From: Chloroflexota bacterium
Lineage (GTDB): Bacteria > Chloroflexota > Limnocylindria > Limnocylindrales > CSP1-4
Length of the DNA stretch: 32,701 nt
Direction: 5' to 3'
Assembly: GCA_003171255.1 (NCBI GenBank)
Contig: PMYK01000054.1
Coordinates: 1 to 32,701, forward strand
Shown here piece after piece: positions 23,060 to 30,079 of the stretch. The position numbers and the translations under genes are program-made. Each line of letters opens with the position of its first letter. Position 1 is the first letter of the stretch. Under the pieces are notes generated by a model that saw only the letters and a program-made list of their open reading frames with translations, ran no database searches and was not told the origin of the DNA.

Positions 23060-23062
23060 GCT
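23057..23062 (+). promoter_or_regulatory. -10 element TAGGCT overlapping the aspS stop codon
   Basis: TAGGCT includes the aspS TAG stop and is followed by 7 nt and ATG 23070, the same geometry as the leaderless promoters. One mismatch from TAGACT. Confidence 0.35.
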
Positions 23063-23069
23063 CGGACTT

Positions 23070-23126
23070 ATGGACCGGGGAACCCAGGACGTCGAGGTCG
23101 GCTACAAGCAGATCAGCTCCGGCTAG
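23070..23126 (+). CDS. 18-codon ORF, possible leaderless small protein or leader peptide
   Basis: ATG 23070 to TAG 23126 encodes MDRGTQDVEVGYKQISSG, a short hydrophilic peptide. It starts 11 bp after the aspS stop, 7 nt after a TAGGCT -10 element, and ends 20 bp before the Shine-Dalgarno-led start of the zinc-ribbon gene. This layout is what a translated leader peptide upstream of a regulated gene would look like. It has no Cys, His run or repeated codon that would hint at attenuation. It could also be chance with the true transcript beginning here for the larger gene. Confidence 0.35.
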   Translation: MDRGTQDVEVGYKQISSG

Positions 23127-23146
23127 AACGGCTGCGGAGGCTGTGG

Positions 23147-24145
23147 ATGGCTGAGCTCATGGTTCGCTGCGTTCGGTGTCATGAGGTGTTCGACGCCGAA
23201 GTGGGCTCGTGCACCAAGTGCGGGACTCCGTACCGTCCGCCGGTGGCCCAACCAAGGGCACCCGAGGGGGCGTTCGTTGAACGCTATGCGGGCACGGACT
23301 TCGTGCCGCCCGGTCCGGAACCGGTTGTGCCGGTGGCTCCGCGACGCAATCACGCCGGATTGCTGATCGGTGGGGGCGCGGCCCTGATGATCAGCGCGCT
23401 CGTGGTTGCCAGCCTCTGGTCGTTCGGCGCATTGGGAGGCGCCGCTCCGACGGACCCGGTATATGCCATTCCGGTCGCGCCCCATCCGTCACCGACCCCC
23501 ACGCTGCCGCCGACCGTCTCGACGACCATCGAGCAGTTGAACGATCTCCAGCTGAGCGCCCATATCGCGATCGAGAGCCACGTCCAGCAGAACACGCTCG
23601 GCACGTCCCAGTCGATCGTCGTCAAGTTCGACGGCCAGGTCTCCAACGGAGACGAATGGGGAATCATCGAGTCCGCCGGCGTCACGCAGGCCATGAGGTT
23701 CATCAATGGCCGGGTCGACTACAAGCTCCTGCCCTCGGGGAGGTGGTCGCTGGCCGCCCAGATGCCCGCCTACGAGGTTATCTGTCCGGTGTTCGGCATC
23801 GAATCGACGCAAGACCTCCGACTCGTCGGGCGCGAAGTGCTCGACGGTCACCTCGTGAATCACCTCCAGTCGACGGACTGGTGGCGGCCCGACATCAGTC
23901 GACTGGCCCTGGTGGATCTGTCGGGTCTGCTCATCAAACCCGAAACGCTGCTCCTGGATCTGTACGCCAACGCAGACGGGACCCCGATCGCGGCCACGTT
24001 CTTGGGGACGAACTCGGCCACGAACGGCACCAAGCTTCTCGACATCAGGGTCACGTATACGTTCAGCGACGTCGGTGTGCAGGTGTCTCCGCCGAGCGAC
24101 ATACCGGAGCTATCGGTGCCGCCGTCGGCATCGCCGACCAAATAG
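23147..24145 (+). CDS. Zinc-ribbon, single-pass membrane protein with a large extracytoplasmic domain
   Basis: 332 residues from ATG 23147, 6 nt after GGAGG (23136-23140). Cys8, Cys11, Cys22 and Cys25 (CVRC and CTKC) form a rubredoxin-like zinc ribbon on the cytoplasmic side. A Pro-rich spacer leads to one membrane helix at about 68-95 (HAGLLIGGGAALMISALVVASLW), then a Pro/Thr linker. The external part, about 125-320, is beta-rich (IVVKFDGQVSNGDEWGIIE, MRFINGRVDYKLLPSGRWSL, LVGREVLDGHLVNHLQSTDWW), like the lipoprotein LppX/LprG fold that carries lipids, though this is pattern resemblance only. The function is unknown. It may be co-transcribed with the tiny ORF before it and ends 37 bp from the convergent MobA-like gene. 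Confidence 0.8.
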   Translation: MAELMVRCVRCHEVFDAEVGSCTKCGTPYRPPVAQPRAPEGAFVERYAGTDFVPPGPEPVVPVAPRRNHAGLLIGGGAALMISALVVASLWSFGALGGAAPTDPVYAIPVAPHPSPTPTLPPTVSTTIEQLNDLQLSAHIAIESHVQQNTLGTSQSIVVKFDGQVSNGDEWGIIESAGVTQAMRFINGRVDYKLLPSGRWSLAAQMPAYEVICPVFGIESTQDLRLVGREVLDGHLVNHLQSTDWWRPDISRLALVDLSGLLIKPETLLLDLYANADGTPIAATFLGTNSATNGTKLLDIRVTYTFSDVGVQVSPPSDIPELSVPPSASPTK

Positions 24146-24152
24146 GCCCATC

Positions 24153-24169
24153 GGCCGCGACCGGCGGCC
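24153..24169. terminator. Hairpin between convergent genes
   Basis: GGCCGC (24153-24158), loop GACCG, GCGGCC (24164-24169), between the two facing stop codons. It lacks a T-run but is well placed to serve both strands. Confidence 0.4.
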
Positions 24170-24182
24170 AACGTCGCGGCTC

Positions 24183-24848
24183 CTAGCGGGTCGATTCGCC
24201 GGAGCGCTGGGCTTCTGCGGCGAGCTCGGAGTTCCATTCGGGCGGCGGGCCCGCCACGGGCTGAGGTGGACCCTGATATGGCGGGAGTCCCGAACGTGGC
24301 GTGGCGATGTCGTTGACGATGCCCGGATCGCCGAGCTCCAGCACGCGAGTGGGTACGCCATCGGCGATCAGTGCGGCCACTGCCTCGGGCCCGTGGAGGT
24401 CCGACCACCCGGCCAGGCGATCGGCCAGGGTAGTCGGCACCAGGATCGGGAAGCCGGCCTGGCCCGCGTACGCCGGCTGGACGATCGCGTTCGGCGTGAC
24501 CCCGTGCGCCTCCACGAGCGATGTCACAGTCTCGGGATCGACCCAGGCGTGCCGGAACGGCCACAACAGGGCGGCCGTTGTCTCTGCCACGCCTGCTACA
24601 GCGGCCCCCAGGCCGCTGACGAACCAGCCGATGCCGGGCGACGTGCCGGCGTCCGGGAGTGCCAGCGCGACGGGCAGGTCCGCCACGGCGTTGGCGAGCG
24701 GTCCGCCCACTTCGCCGGAGACGATCACGATCGGCAGCGCGCCGCCGGCCCAGGCCGCGTGAGCCACGCGCCGAATGACCGGCTCGCCGTCGGCATCGGC
24801 GAGAGCGGCATCCGTGTCCGGAGCGAGGACGATAGCTGCGACCGTCAT
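24183..24848 (-). CDS. MobA-like nucleotidyltransferase-fold protein, N-terminal signature lost
   Basis: 221 residues from ATG 24848, preceded by TACACT and 6 nt. The fold order fits MobA/MocA-type NTP transferases: MTVAAIVLAP as the first strand, VIRRVAHAAWAGGALPIVIVSG as helix and second strand, PFRHAWVDPETVTSLVEAHG as the acceptor-region strand and helix, and NAIVQPAYAGQAGFPILVP, which matches the usual IVxPxYxGxxGHPVLF. However, the nucleotide-binding LAGGxSxRMGxxK loop is replaced by APDTDAALADADGEPV, and the GH before P is GF. An enzyme with this loop would not be expected to bind NTP normally, so it may be inactive, regulatory or altered in substrate. The last 40 residues are Pro-rich. 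It faces typA divergently. Confidence 0.68.
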   Translation of the reverse strand: MTVAAIVLAPDTDAALADADGEPVIRRVAHAAWAGGALPIVIVSGEVGGPLANAVADLPVALALPDAGTSPGIGWFVSGLGAAVAGVAETTAALLWPFRHAWVDPETVTSLVEAHGVTPNAIVQPAYAGQAGFPILVPTTLADRLAGWSDLHGPEAVAALIADGVPTRVLELGDPGIVNDIATPRSGLPPYQGPPQPVAGPPPEWNSELAAEAQRSGESTR

Positions 24849-24854
24849 TCGACG

Positions 24855-24860
24855 AGTGTA
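24855..24860 (-). promoter_or_regulatory. -10 element TACACT (minus strand), predicted leaderless promoter
   Basis: On the minus strand TACACT, 6 nt, ATG 24848. It shows the same pattern on the opposite strand. Confidence 0.45.
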
Positions 24861-24893
24861 GCGCCGACGAGGTGCCTGCCCGCGCCCCCTTCC

Positions 24894-24914
24894 GAACGGT
24901 CTCACGGGCCGTTC
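24894..24914. promoter_or_regulatory. Inverted repeat in the divergent MobA-like/typA region
   Basis: GAACGG (24894-24899), 9-nt spacer, CCGTTC (24909-24914). It overlaps the -35 region expected for the typA -10 element GACAAT (24929-24934) and could be an operator. Confidence 0.35.
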
Positions 24915-24928
24915 CGTTCTGCTTGTGC

Positions 24929-24934
24929 GACAAT
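24929..24934 (+). promoter_or_regulatory. -10 element GACAAT for typA
   Basis: GACAAT lies 10 nt before ATG 24945, giving a leader of only about 3-4 nt. Near-leaderless rather than strictly leaderless. Confidence 0.35.
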
Positions 24935-24944
24935 TCCGGCGCCC

Positions 24945-26912
24945 ATGAGTGACTCACCCCGTTCCACCACGCCCTTCGAATTCGACCACCCCGGACAGGT
25001 CCGTTCCGTCGAAGCCGCGACTGCGGTGCGCGCCGATGTCCGCAACGTCGCCATCGTTGCCCACGTCGACCACGGCAAAACCACGCTCGTCGACGCGATG
25101 CTGCGCCAGGCAGGGGCCTTTCGCGTCAATCAGATCGTGGTCGATCGGGTCATGGACTCGAACGACCTGGAGCGTGAGAAGGGGATCACGATCCTCGCCA
25201 AGCAGACCGCGGTCGACTACGACGGCATCCGCCTCAACATCGTCGACACGCCCGGTCACGCCGACTTCGGCGGCGAGGTCGAGCGCAGCCTGAACATGGT
25301 CGACTCGGTCCTGCTGCTGGTCGACGCGGCGGAGGGCCCGCTGCCGCAGACACGCTACGTCCTGCAGAAGGCGATGTCCCACCACCTGCCGGTGGTCGTG
25401 GCGATCAACAAGATCGATCGCTCTGACGCGCGCGCGCCGGAGGTCCTCGACCACGTGTACGAACTCTTCATGGACCTTGGCGCGGACGGGCATCAGATCG
25501 ACTTCCCGGTGGTCTATACGAACGCCAAGGCTGGGACGGCGACGATGGACCTGGCCAACCCCGGGACCGACCTGCGGCCGCTGTTCGAGTTGCTTATCGA
25601 GCACACTCCGGCGCCGCGCTACGTGCCCGACCACCCGCTCCAGCTGCTCGTGACCAACCTCTCGGCCAACGACTATGTCGGCCGGATGGCGGTCGGTCGG
25701 GTCTGGAACGGCACGATCAAGATGGGCGGGAAGATCGTGATCGTCCGCGAGGAGGAAGAGTCGACCGACGGCTCGATCGAGCCCGGTCGCACCGTAATGC
25801 TGACCGGCACGGTAACGAGCCTCACGACCGCTCACGGCATCGAGCGGGTCGATATCGACGAGGCTGGCCCCGGCGACATCGTGGCCCTGGCCGGCATCCC
25901 CGACGTGACGATCGGCGACACCATCACGGATCCTGCCGACCCCCGGCCGATGCAGCGCCTGGATCTGGACGCGCCGACGCTGAGCATGACCTTCGGGGCC
26001 AACACGTCGCCGCTATGCGGGCGCGAAGGCCGCTACGTCACCAGCCGCCACATCAAGGCGCGGCTGGAAAAGGAGACCCTCGGCAACGTCTCTATCGAGG
26101 TCACGGCAACGGAGTCCGCCGACACGTTCGAGGTTCTTGGGCGGGGCGAGCTCCAACTGGCGATCCTGATCGAGCAGATGCGCCGTGAGGGCTACGAGCT
26201 GCAGGTCAGCCGCCCCGAGGTCATTCTGCGCACCATCGGCGGCGAGACCCACGAACCGTACGAGCGGATCACCGTCGACATCCCGCCCGAGTTCATCGGC
26301 TCCGTACAGGCTGCGCTGGCCGACCGAAAGGGCCGCCTCGAGCAGATGAGCACCGACGCCGACGGTCGTGTACGGATGGAGTACGTCATTCCGGTCCGCG
26401 GTCTCATCGGCTTCCGCGGTCAGCTGCTCACCGACACGCGCGGCACGGCCCTGATGCACCAGATCGGCGAGGGCTACGGCCCCTGGGCCGGTGAGGTCAC
26501 GCATCGCACCAGCGGCGTGCTCGTGGCCGATCGGCAGGGCACCTCGAATGGCTACGCGCTGTATAGCCTCCAGGAGCGATCGGAGCTGTTGATCGGCAGC
26601 GGCGTGGATGTCTACGAGGGCATGGTCATCGGCGAGAACTCCCGATCCGAGGACATGGACGTCAACGCAACCAGAGAGAAGAAGCTGACGAACATGCGTA
26701 CCCACTCCCACGACGAGGCCATCCGTCTGACGCCGCCGCGCGAGCTGACACTCGAGTCCGCCATCGAGTTCATCGGCTCCGACGAGCTGGTCGAGGTGAC
26801 GCCGCGGTCGATCCGGTTGCGGAAGCGCCTGCTGTCGCAGCACGATCGGCGTCGGATGGCCGGCCGCGAGTACGAGCAGCGAGTTGTGCCGGAGCGGGAC
26901 GCGAGCCGCTGA
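24945..26912 (+). CDS. typA: Ribosome-associated GTPase TypA/BipA
   Basis: 655 residues from ATG 24945, about 40 longer than usual because of a 35-residue N-terminal extension. TypA is an EF-G-like GTPase that binds the ribosome and helps assembly at low temperature or under stress. GTP-binding motifs: AHVDHGKTT (Lys45), [31 protein letters not shown] and [18 protein letters not shown]-like domains follow: [21 protein letters not shown] for domain II, then [28 protein letters not shown], and the TypA-specific C-terminus [18 protein letters not shown] with [31 protein letters not shown]. The open frame extends far upstream without a stop, but that part is a shadow of the opposing gene. Single gene with its own promoter. 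Confidence 0.96.
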   Translation: MSDSPRSTTPFEFDHPGQVRSVEAATAVRADVRNVAIVAHVDHGKTTLVDAMLRQAGAFRVNQIVVDRVMDSNDLEREKGITILAKQTAVDYDGIRLNIVDTPGHADFGGEVERSLNMVDSVLLLVDAAEGPLPQTRYVLQKAMSHHLPVVVAINKIDRSDARAPEVLDHVYELFMDLGADGHQIDFPVVYTNAKAGTATMDLANPGTDLRPLFELLIEHTPAPRYVPDHPLQLLVTNLSANDYVGRMAVGRVWNGTIKMGGKIVIVREEEESTDGSIEPGRTVMLTGTVTSLTTAHGIERVDIDEAGPGDIVALAGIPDVTIGDTITDPADPRPMQRLDLDAPTLSMTFGANTSPLCGREGRYVTSRHIKARLEKETLGNVSIEVTATESADTFEVLGRGELQLAILIEQMRREGYELQVSRPEVILRTIGGETHEPYERITVDIPPEFIGSVQAALADRKGRLEQMSTDADGRVRMEYVIPVRGLIGFRGQLLTDTRGTALMHQIGEGYGPWAGEVTHRTSGVLVADRQGTSNGYALYSLQERSELLIGSGVDVYEGMVIGENSRSEDMDVNATREKKLTNMRTHSHDEAIRLTPPRELTLESAIEFIGSDELVEVTPRSIRLRKRLLSQHDRRRMAGREYEQRVVPERDASR

Positions 26913-26982
26913 GGACGTCTTACTCGGAATCCGACCCGGGCGTTGGGGCCGGTCGGATAGGGGATCGTAAGGCGGGTCGGCG

Positions 26983-26988
26983 TACAAT
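26983..26988 (+). promoter_or_regulatory. -10 element TACAAT, predicted leaderless promoter of the desulfurase
   Basis: TACAAT, 7 nt, ATG 26996. This is the closest hexamer here to TATAAT. Confidence 0.5.
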
Positions 26989-26995
26989 CTGAGCG

Positions 26996-28255
26996 ATGCC
27001 GATCTACCTCGACAACGCCGCCACTACACCGTTGCGGCGCGAAGCCCTCGAGGCGATGCTGCCGTACCTGACCGAGCAGTTCGGCAATGCCTCGTCGTTG
27101 CATACCTTTGGGCGGCGCGCGCGCGCCGGTCTCGACGAGGCGCACGAGAGGGTGGCGCGCGCCCTCGGGGCAACCCCCCGTGAGATCGTCTTCACTTCCG
27201 GCGGCACCGAGGCGAACAACCTCGCCGTCAAGGGAGCCGCGTGGGCGGGCAAGGCCCGGGGGCATCGGATCATCACCACGGCCGTCGAGCACCACTCGGT
27301 CGGTCATACGGTCCGGTACCTCGAAAAGTTTGGGTTCGAGATCGTGGAACTGCCCGTGGACCGATACGGCCGCGTGGACCCCGACGACGTGGAGGCGGCA
27401 ATCACGCCCAAGACGATCCTCGTCAGCGTGATGCTCGCCAACAACGAGGTCGGCACGATTCAGCCGATCGCCGAGATCGCGGCACGGGTTCGGCGTTACA
27501 AGGGGATCGTTCTCCACACCGATGCGGTCCAGGCCGCTCCATATCTAGCGGTGGACGTCAACGCGCTGGACGTGGATCTGCTGACCGTGGCTGCCCACAA
27601 GTTCGAGGGCCCGAAGGGCGTGGGCGCGCTCTACGTGCGGCATGGCACGAACATGCTGGCTCAGCAGCAGGGCGGCGCCCAGGAGCGGTACCGCCGAGCC
27701 GGGACCGAGGACGTGGCCGGGGCAGTCGGCATGGCCGCGGCGCTCGAGCTCGCGGTCGCCGAGCAGGCCCAGACCGGGGCGCGCCTGCGCGAGTTGCGCG
27801 AGTTCCTGACTTCGGCCGTTCGCACGGTCGACGGAGTACAGGAAACCGGCCACCCAACTGATCGTCTGCCGGGGCTCGCCTCGTTCGTTGCGCCGGGTTT
27901 GCACGGCGGCGACCTGACGATGGCGCTCGATCTGGCGGGGCTGGCCTGCTCGACCGGATCGGCCTGCGTGAGCGGATCAAACGAGGTCAGCCACGTCCTC
28001 AGTGCGATGCGCTATCCGGATGAAGAGGCGAGGGGAGCGCTGCGCCTGTCACTGGGCCGCACCACGACCGCCGCGGAGATCGCCGAGGCAGCCGATCTGG
28101 TCGTACGAACGCTCACTCAGCAACGGGACTCCTCGGCCAGGCTCAAGGCTCAGCTGGCCGTGGCGCTGGGCCGGCCGGTGGCTCCGGCCGACGCATCCGC
28201 CACGGCATCGGTCGTGGCGACAGACACGGCAGTCGCGGAAGCATCAGCCGGGTGA
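26996..28255 (+). CDS. iscS: Cysteine desulfurase, class I (IscS/NifS type)
   Basis: 419 residues. It is a PLP enzyme that removes sulfur from L-cysteine and carries it as a persulfide. N-terminal YLDNAATTPLRREALEAMLPYL is a signature, followed by FTSGGTEANNLAVKGAAW, AVEHHSV (stacking His), ANNEVGTIQPI and HTDAVQAAPYL. Lys202 in AAHKFEGPKGVGALYVR binds PLP. Cys324 in STGSACVSGSNEVSHVL is the persulfide-carrying residue on the extended loop that marks class I. The last 40 residues are an Ala/Thr-rich tail. The TGA overlaps the mnmA GTG, so the likely partner is MnmA. No IscU or other Fe-S assembly gene lies nearby, which favours a tRNA-thiolation role, although a general sulfur role cannot be excluded. 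Confidence 0.95.
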   Translation: MPIYLDNAATTPLRREALEAMLPYLTEQFGNASSLHTFGRRARAGLDEAHERVARALGATPREIVFTSGGTEANNLAVKGAAWAGKARGHRIITTAVEHHSVGHTVRYLEKFGFEIVELPVDRYGRVDPDDVEAAITPKTILVSVMLANNEVGTIQPIAEIAARVRRYKGIVLHTDAVQAAPYLAVDVNALDVDLLTVAAHKFEGPKGVGALYVRHGTNMLAQQQGGAQERYRRAGTEDVAGAVGMAAALELAVAEQAQTGARLRELREFLTSAVRTVDGVQETGHPTDRLPGLASFVAPGLHGGDLTMALDLAGLACSTGSACVSGSNEVSHVLSAMRYPDEEARGALRLSLGRTTTAAEIAEAADLVVRTLTQQRDSSARLKAQLAVALGRPVAPADASATASVVATDTAVAEASAG

Positions 28256-29454
28256 CCGGTCGAACTCTGGCGAAGCCCCGAGTCCTCGTCGCGATGTCCG
28301 GAGGCGTCGACTCGTCCGTTGCCGCCGCGCTCGTCAAGGCCGCCGGCAACGAGGCCATCGGCGTGTGGATGCGCTTGAGCGACGCGGCGGACAGCTACTC
28401 GGAGTTCAAGCGCAGCTGCTGCTCACTCGATGCGGCCGAGGACGCGCGGCGAGTGGCGTCGCAGCTCGACATCCCGTTCTATGTCCTCAACCTGGAGCGC
28501 GAGTTCGACGAGGGCGTGTTGCAACCGTTCCTGCGGGCCTACATGGAGGGCCGCACTCCCAGCCCATGTGTCGACTGCAACAGCGTCGTCAAGTTCGGGG
28601 CTCTGCTTGGCCGGGCGAGGCTCATCTACGAGTGCGAGGCCGTGGCCACCGGCCACTACGCCAGGGTGTCGCCGCCCTCAGAGGGGGTGGCGGCCGGTCC
28701 CGCCCTGGCGGCCGGTCCCGCCCTCACGGCCGGTCCCGACGCCGCCGGTCGTGTCGATCGCGCAACCGGGTACCGGCTGCTTCGTGGCCGAGATCCGGCC
28801 AAGGACCAGAGCTACTTCCTGTATGGCCTGGGACAGACGGAGCTTGCCCACACCAGGTTTCCGCTGGGCGACATGACCAAGCCCCAGGTGCGCGATGCGG
28901 CCCGCGCGATGGGCCTGGCCACTGCCGAGAAGCGGGACAGCCAGGAGATCTGCTTCGTGCCGCGAGGCAACTACCGGGATGTCCTGCGCGAACGAGCAGG
29001 CTGGCAGGCCGAGCCCGGACCGCTGCTCGACGTCGACGGGCGTCAGGTCGGGGAGCACTTTGGGTCGGCCGCGTATACGGTGGGTCAGCGTCAGGGGACG
29101 GGCGTCGCGCTGGGAGAGCCGCGCTATGTCTGGAAGATCGATCCGGGCGCCAACGTGATCAAGCTGGGCCGGCGGCAGGATCTCGATATGCGCAGGTTCG
29201 AGGTGGAAGAAGTCCGGTTCGTGGCCGGTGAGCGCCCCATCGACTCCGGGGTCGGGTTTCGGGCGGAGGTCCAGATCAGGCACCGCGGGAAGGTTGTGGC
29301 CGCATCGGTCAGGTCGCAGAGTTCGGACCGCTGGCTGGTCGAGACCGACGAGCCAGTCTGGGCAGCGGCACCCGGCCAGGCCGCCGTCTTCTATCGCGAT
29401 GACGTCGTTCTGGGCGGCGGCAGGATCGTCCCATCGGACGAGTCCGCGACCTGA
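28252..29454 (+). CDS. mnmA: tRNA-specific 2-thiouridylase
   Basis: 400 residues from GTG 28252, overlapping the desulfurase stop as GTGA. MnmA makes the 2-thio group of U34 in tRNAs for Lys, Glu and Gln, using ATP and relayed sulfur. The PP-loop is VLVAMSGGVDSSVAAAL near the start. Catalytic Cys109 is in SPCVDCN and the second conserved Cys, Cys234, in DSQEICFVPRGNYRDVL. An extra Cys106 gives a Cys-x-x-Cys pair. KDQSYFLYGL and GQRQGTGVALGEPRYVW are further family signatures, and the C-terminal beta-barrel ends near 390. A Gly/Pro/Ala insert at about 145-165, encoded by a short repeat (28690-28740), separates GHYARV from YRLLRGRDPAKDQSY. Family certain; effect of the insert unknown. Confidence 0.95.
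   Translation: MTGRTLAKPRVLVAMSGGVDSSVAAALVKAAGNEAIGVWMRLSDAADSYSEFKRSCCSLDAAEDARRVASQLDIPFYVLNLEREFDEGVLQPFLRAYMEGRTPSPCVDCNSVVKFGALLGRARLIYECEAVATGHYARVSPPSEGVAAGPALAAGPALTAGPDAAGRVDRATGYRLLRGRDPAKDQSYFLYGLGQTELAHTRFPLGDMTKPQVRDAARAMGLATAEKRDSQEICFVPRGNYRDVLRERAGWQAEPGPLLDVDGRQVGEHFGSAAYTVGQRQGTGVALGEPRYVWKIDPGANVIKLGRRQDLDMRRFEVEEVRFVAGERPIDSGVGFRAEVQIRHRGKVVAASVRSQSSDRWLVETDEPVWAAAPGQAAVFYRDDVVLGGGRIVPSDESAT
28690..28740 (+). repeat. 18-bp direct repeat, two full copies and a partial third, inside mnmA
   Basis: GCGGCCGGTCCCGCCCTG at 28690-28707, a copy with one change at 28708-28725, and a partial copy at 28726-28740. It is in frame and encodes AAGPAL-type units, so length change keeps the frame. 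Confidence 0.75.
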
Positions 29455-29464
29455 CCGGCTTCCC

Positions 29465-29470
29465 TATACT
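29465..29470 (+). promoter_or_regulatory. -10 element TATACT, predicted leaderless promoter
   Basis: TATACT, 6 nt, GTG 29477, just 11 bp after the mnmA stop. Confidence 0.45.
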
Positions 29471-29476
29471 CGCTCC

Positions 29477-29764
29477 GTGGCCATCGGCACCGCTCCCGTC
29501 TTCGCACTCCTCGTAGGCGGCTTCCACACCGCTCTGTTCCTGTATCTGCGCGGCCACGGCGGCCCCGAGATCCTGATCGTTTTCGCTGCCGCGGTGCTGG
29601 GGGCATGGGCGGGCGACGCAACCGGCGGCCGACTGGGCATCGACCCAATCCGGATCGGCGACTTCCGCTTGGTCTCGGCATCGCTCGTGGCCTGGGCAGG
29701 GATCTTGTTCGTGGAGGTGCTGTCGATCCTCGGCCCGTCGCGAGCGTCGGATAGGCGACTGTGA
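29477..29764 (+). CDS. Small membrane protein, unknown function
   Basis: 95 residues from GTG 29477, which sits 6 nt after TATACT. The in-frame upstream sequence is mnmA shadow. Three hydrophobic segments are seen: VAIGTAPVFALLVGGFHTALFLYL, ILIVFAAAVLGAWAGDATGG and LVSASLVAWAGILFVEVLSIL. This looks like a small three-helix membrane protein with a charged C-terminus. No known family is recognised. It overlaps the next small ORF by GTGA. Neighbours (mnmA upstream, alaS downstream) suggest nothing firm about its role. Confidence 0.65.
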   Translation: MAIGTAPVFALLVGGFHTALFLYLRGHGGPEILIVFAAAVLGAWAGDATGGRLGIDPIRIGDFRLVSASLVAWAGILFVEVLSILGPSRASDRRL

Positions 29765-29919
29765 TCCTCCGGACCCTTCGCCGCAGGCTCCTCGGCCGGC
29801 GGGACTCCGCCGGTCCGGATCCCAGGCTGCTGGCCTTCGCGCGAGGTCTGGCCCTGGGCGCGCTGGTCGGTGCAGCGATCGCCGGTTCGAGCGTTTGGAA
29901 CCGGCGGCGCCGATCGTAG
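29761..29919 (+). CDS. 52-residue single-helix membrane protein
   Basis: GTG 29761 overlaps the preceding stop (GTGA). The frame is VILRTLRRRLLGRRDSAGPD followed by PRLLAFARGLALGALVGAAIAGSSVWNRRRRS: a very basic N-terminus, one moderately hydrophobic helix with a Gly/Ala face, and a basic tail. The arrangement is like small YtxH-type membrane proteins, but too short to assign. The overlap with the small membrane protein upstream argues that it is translated. Confidence 0.5.
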   Translation: MILRTLRRRLLGRRDSAGPDPRLLAFARGLALGALVGAAIAGSSVWNRRRRS

Positions 29920-30066
29920 CCCGGGCCTGGCCTCGTGAACCGCGAGAGAGCCCGTCGCCCGGCACCATCGAGCGCACTGCCGACCTTCGGGCGGGGACCG
30001 ACAATCGGAGCGCCCGCAGCAATCGAGTGTCCGTCCCGACGGCCGCCCTTGCGCCGCGCGGTTTGG

Positions 30067-30072
30067 TACCGT
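30067..30072 (+). promoter_or_regulatory. -10 element TACCGT, predicted leaderless alaS promoter
   Basis: TACCGT, 7 nt, ATG 30080. No other start codon fits better. Confidence 0.4.
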
Positions 30073-30079
30073 TAGCGGG

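Noticed and set aside
24075-24944. An in-frame upstream extension that would make TypA 945 residues
   Set aside because: The extension is antisense to the MobA-like gene, has no homology to TypA and no start signal. ATG 24945 follows a -10 element.
28690-28740. A CRISPR-like reading of the 18-bp repeats in mnmA
   Set aside because: The copies are directly adjacent, in frame and GC-rich with no unique spacers; they encode a flexible protein insert.
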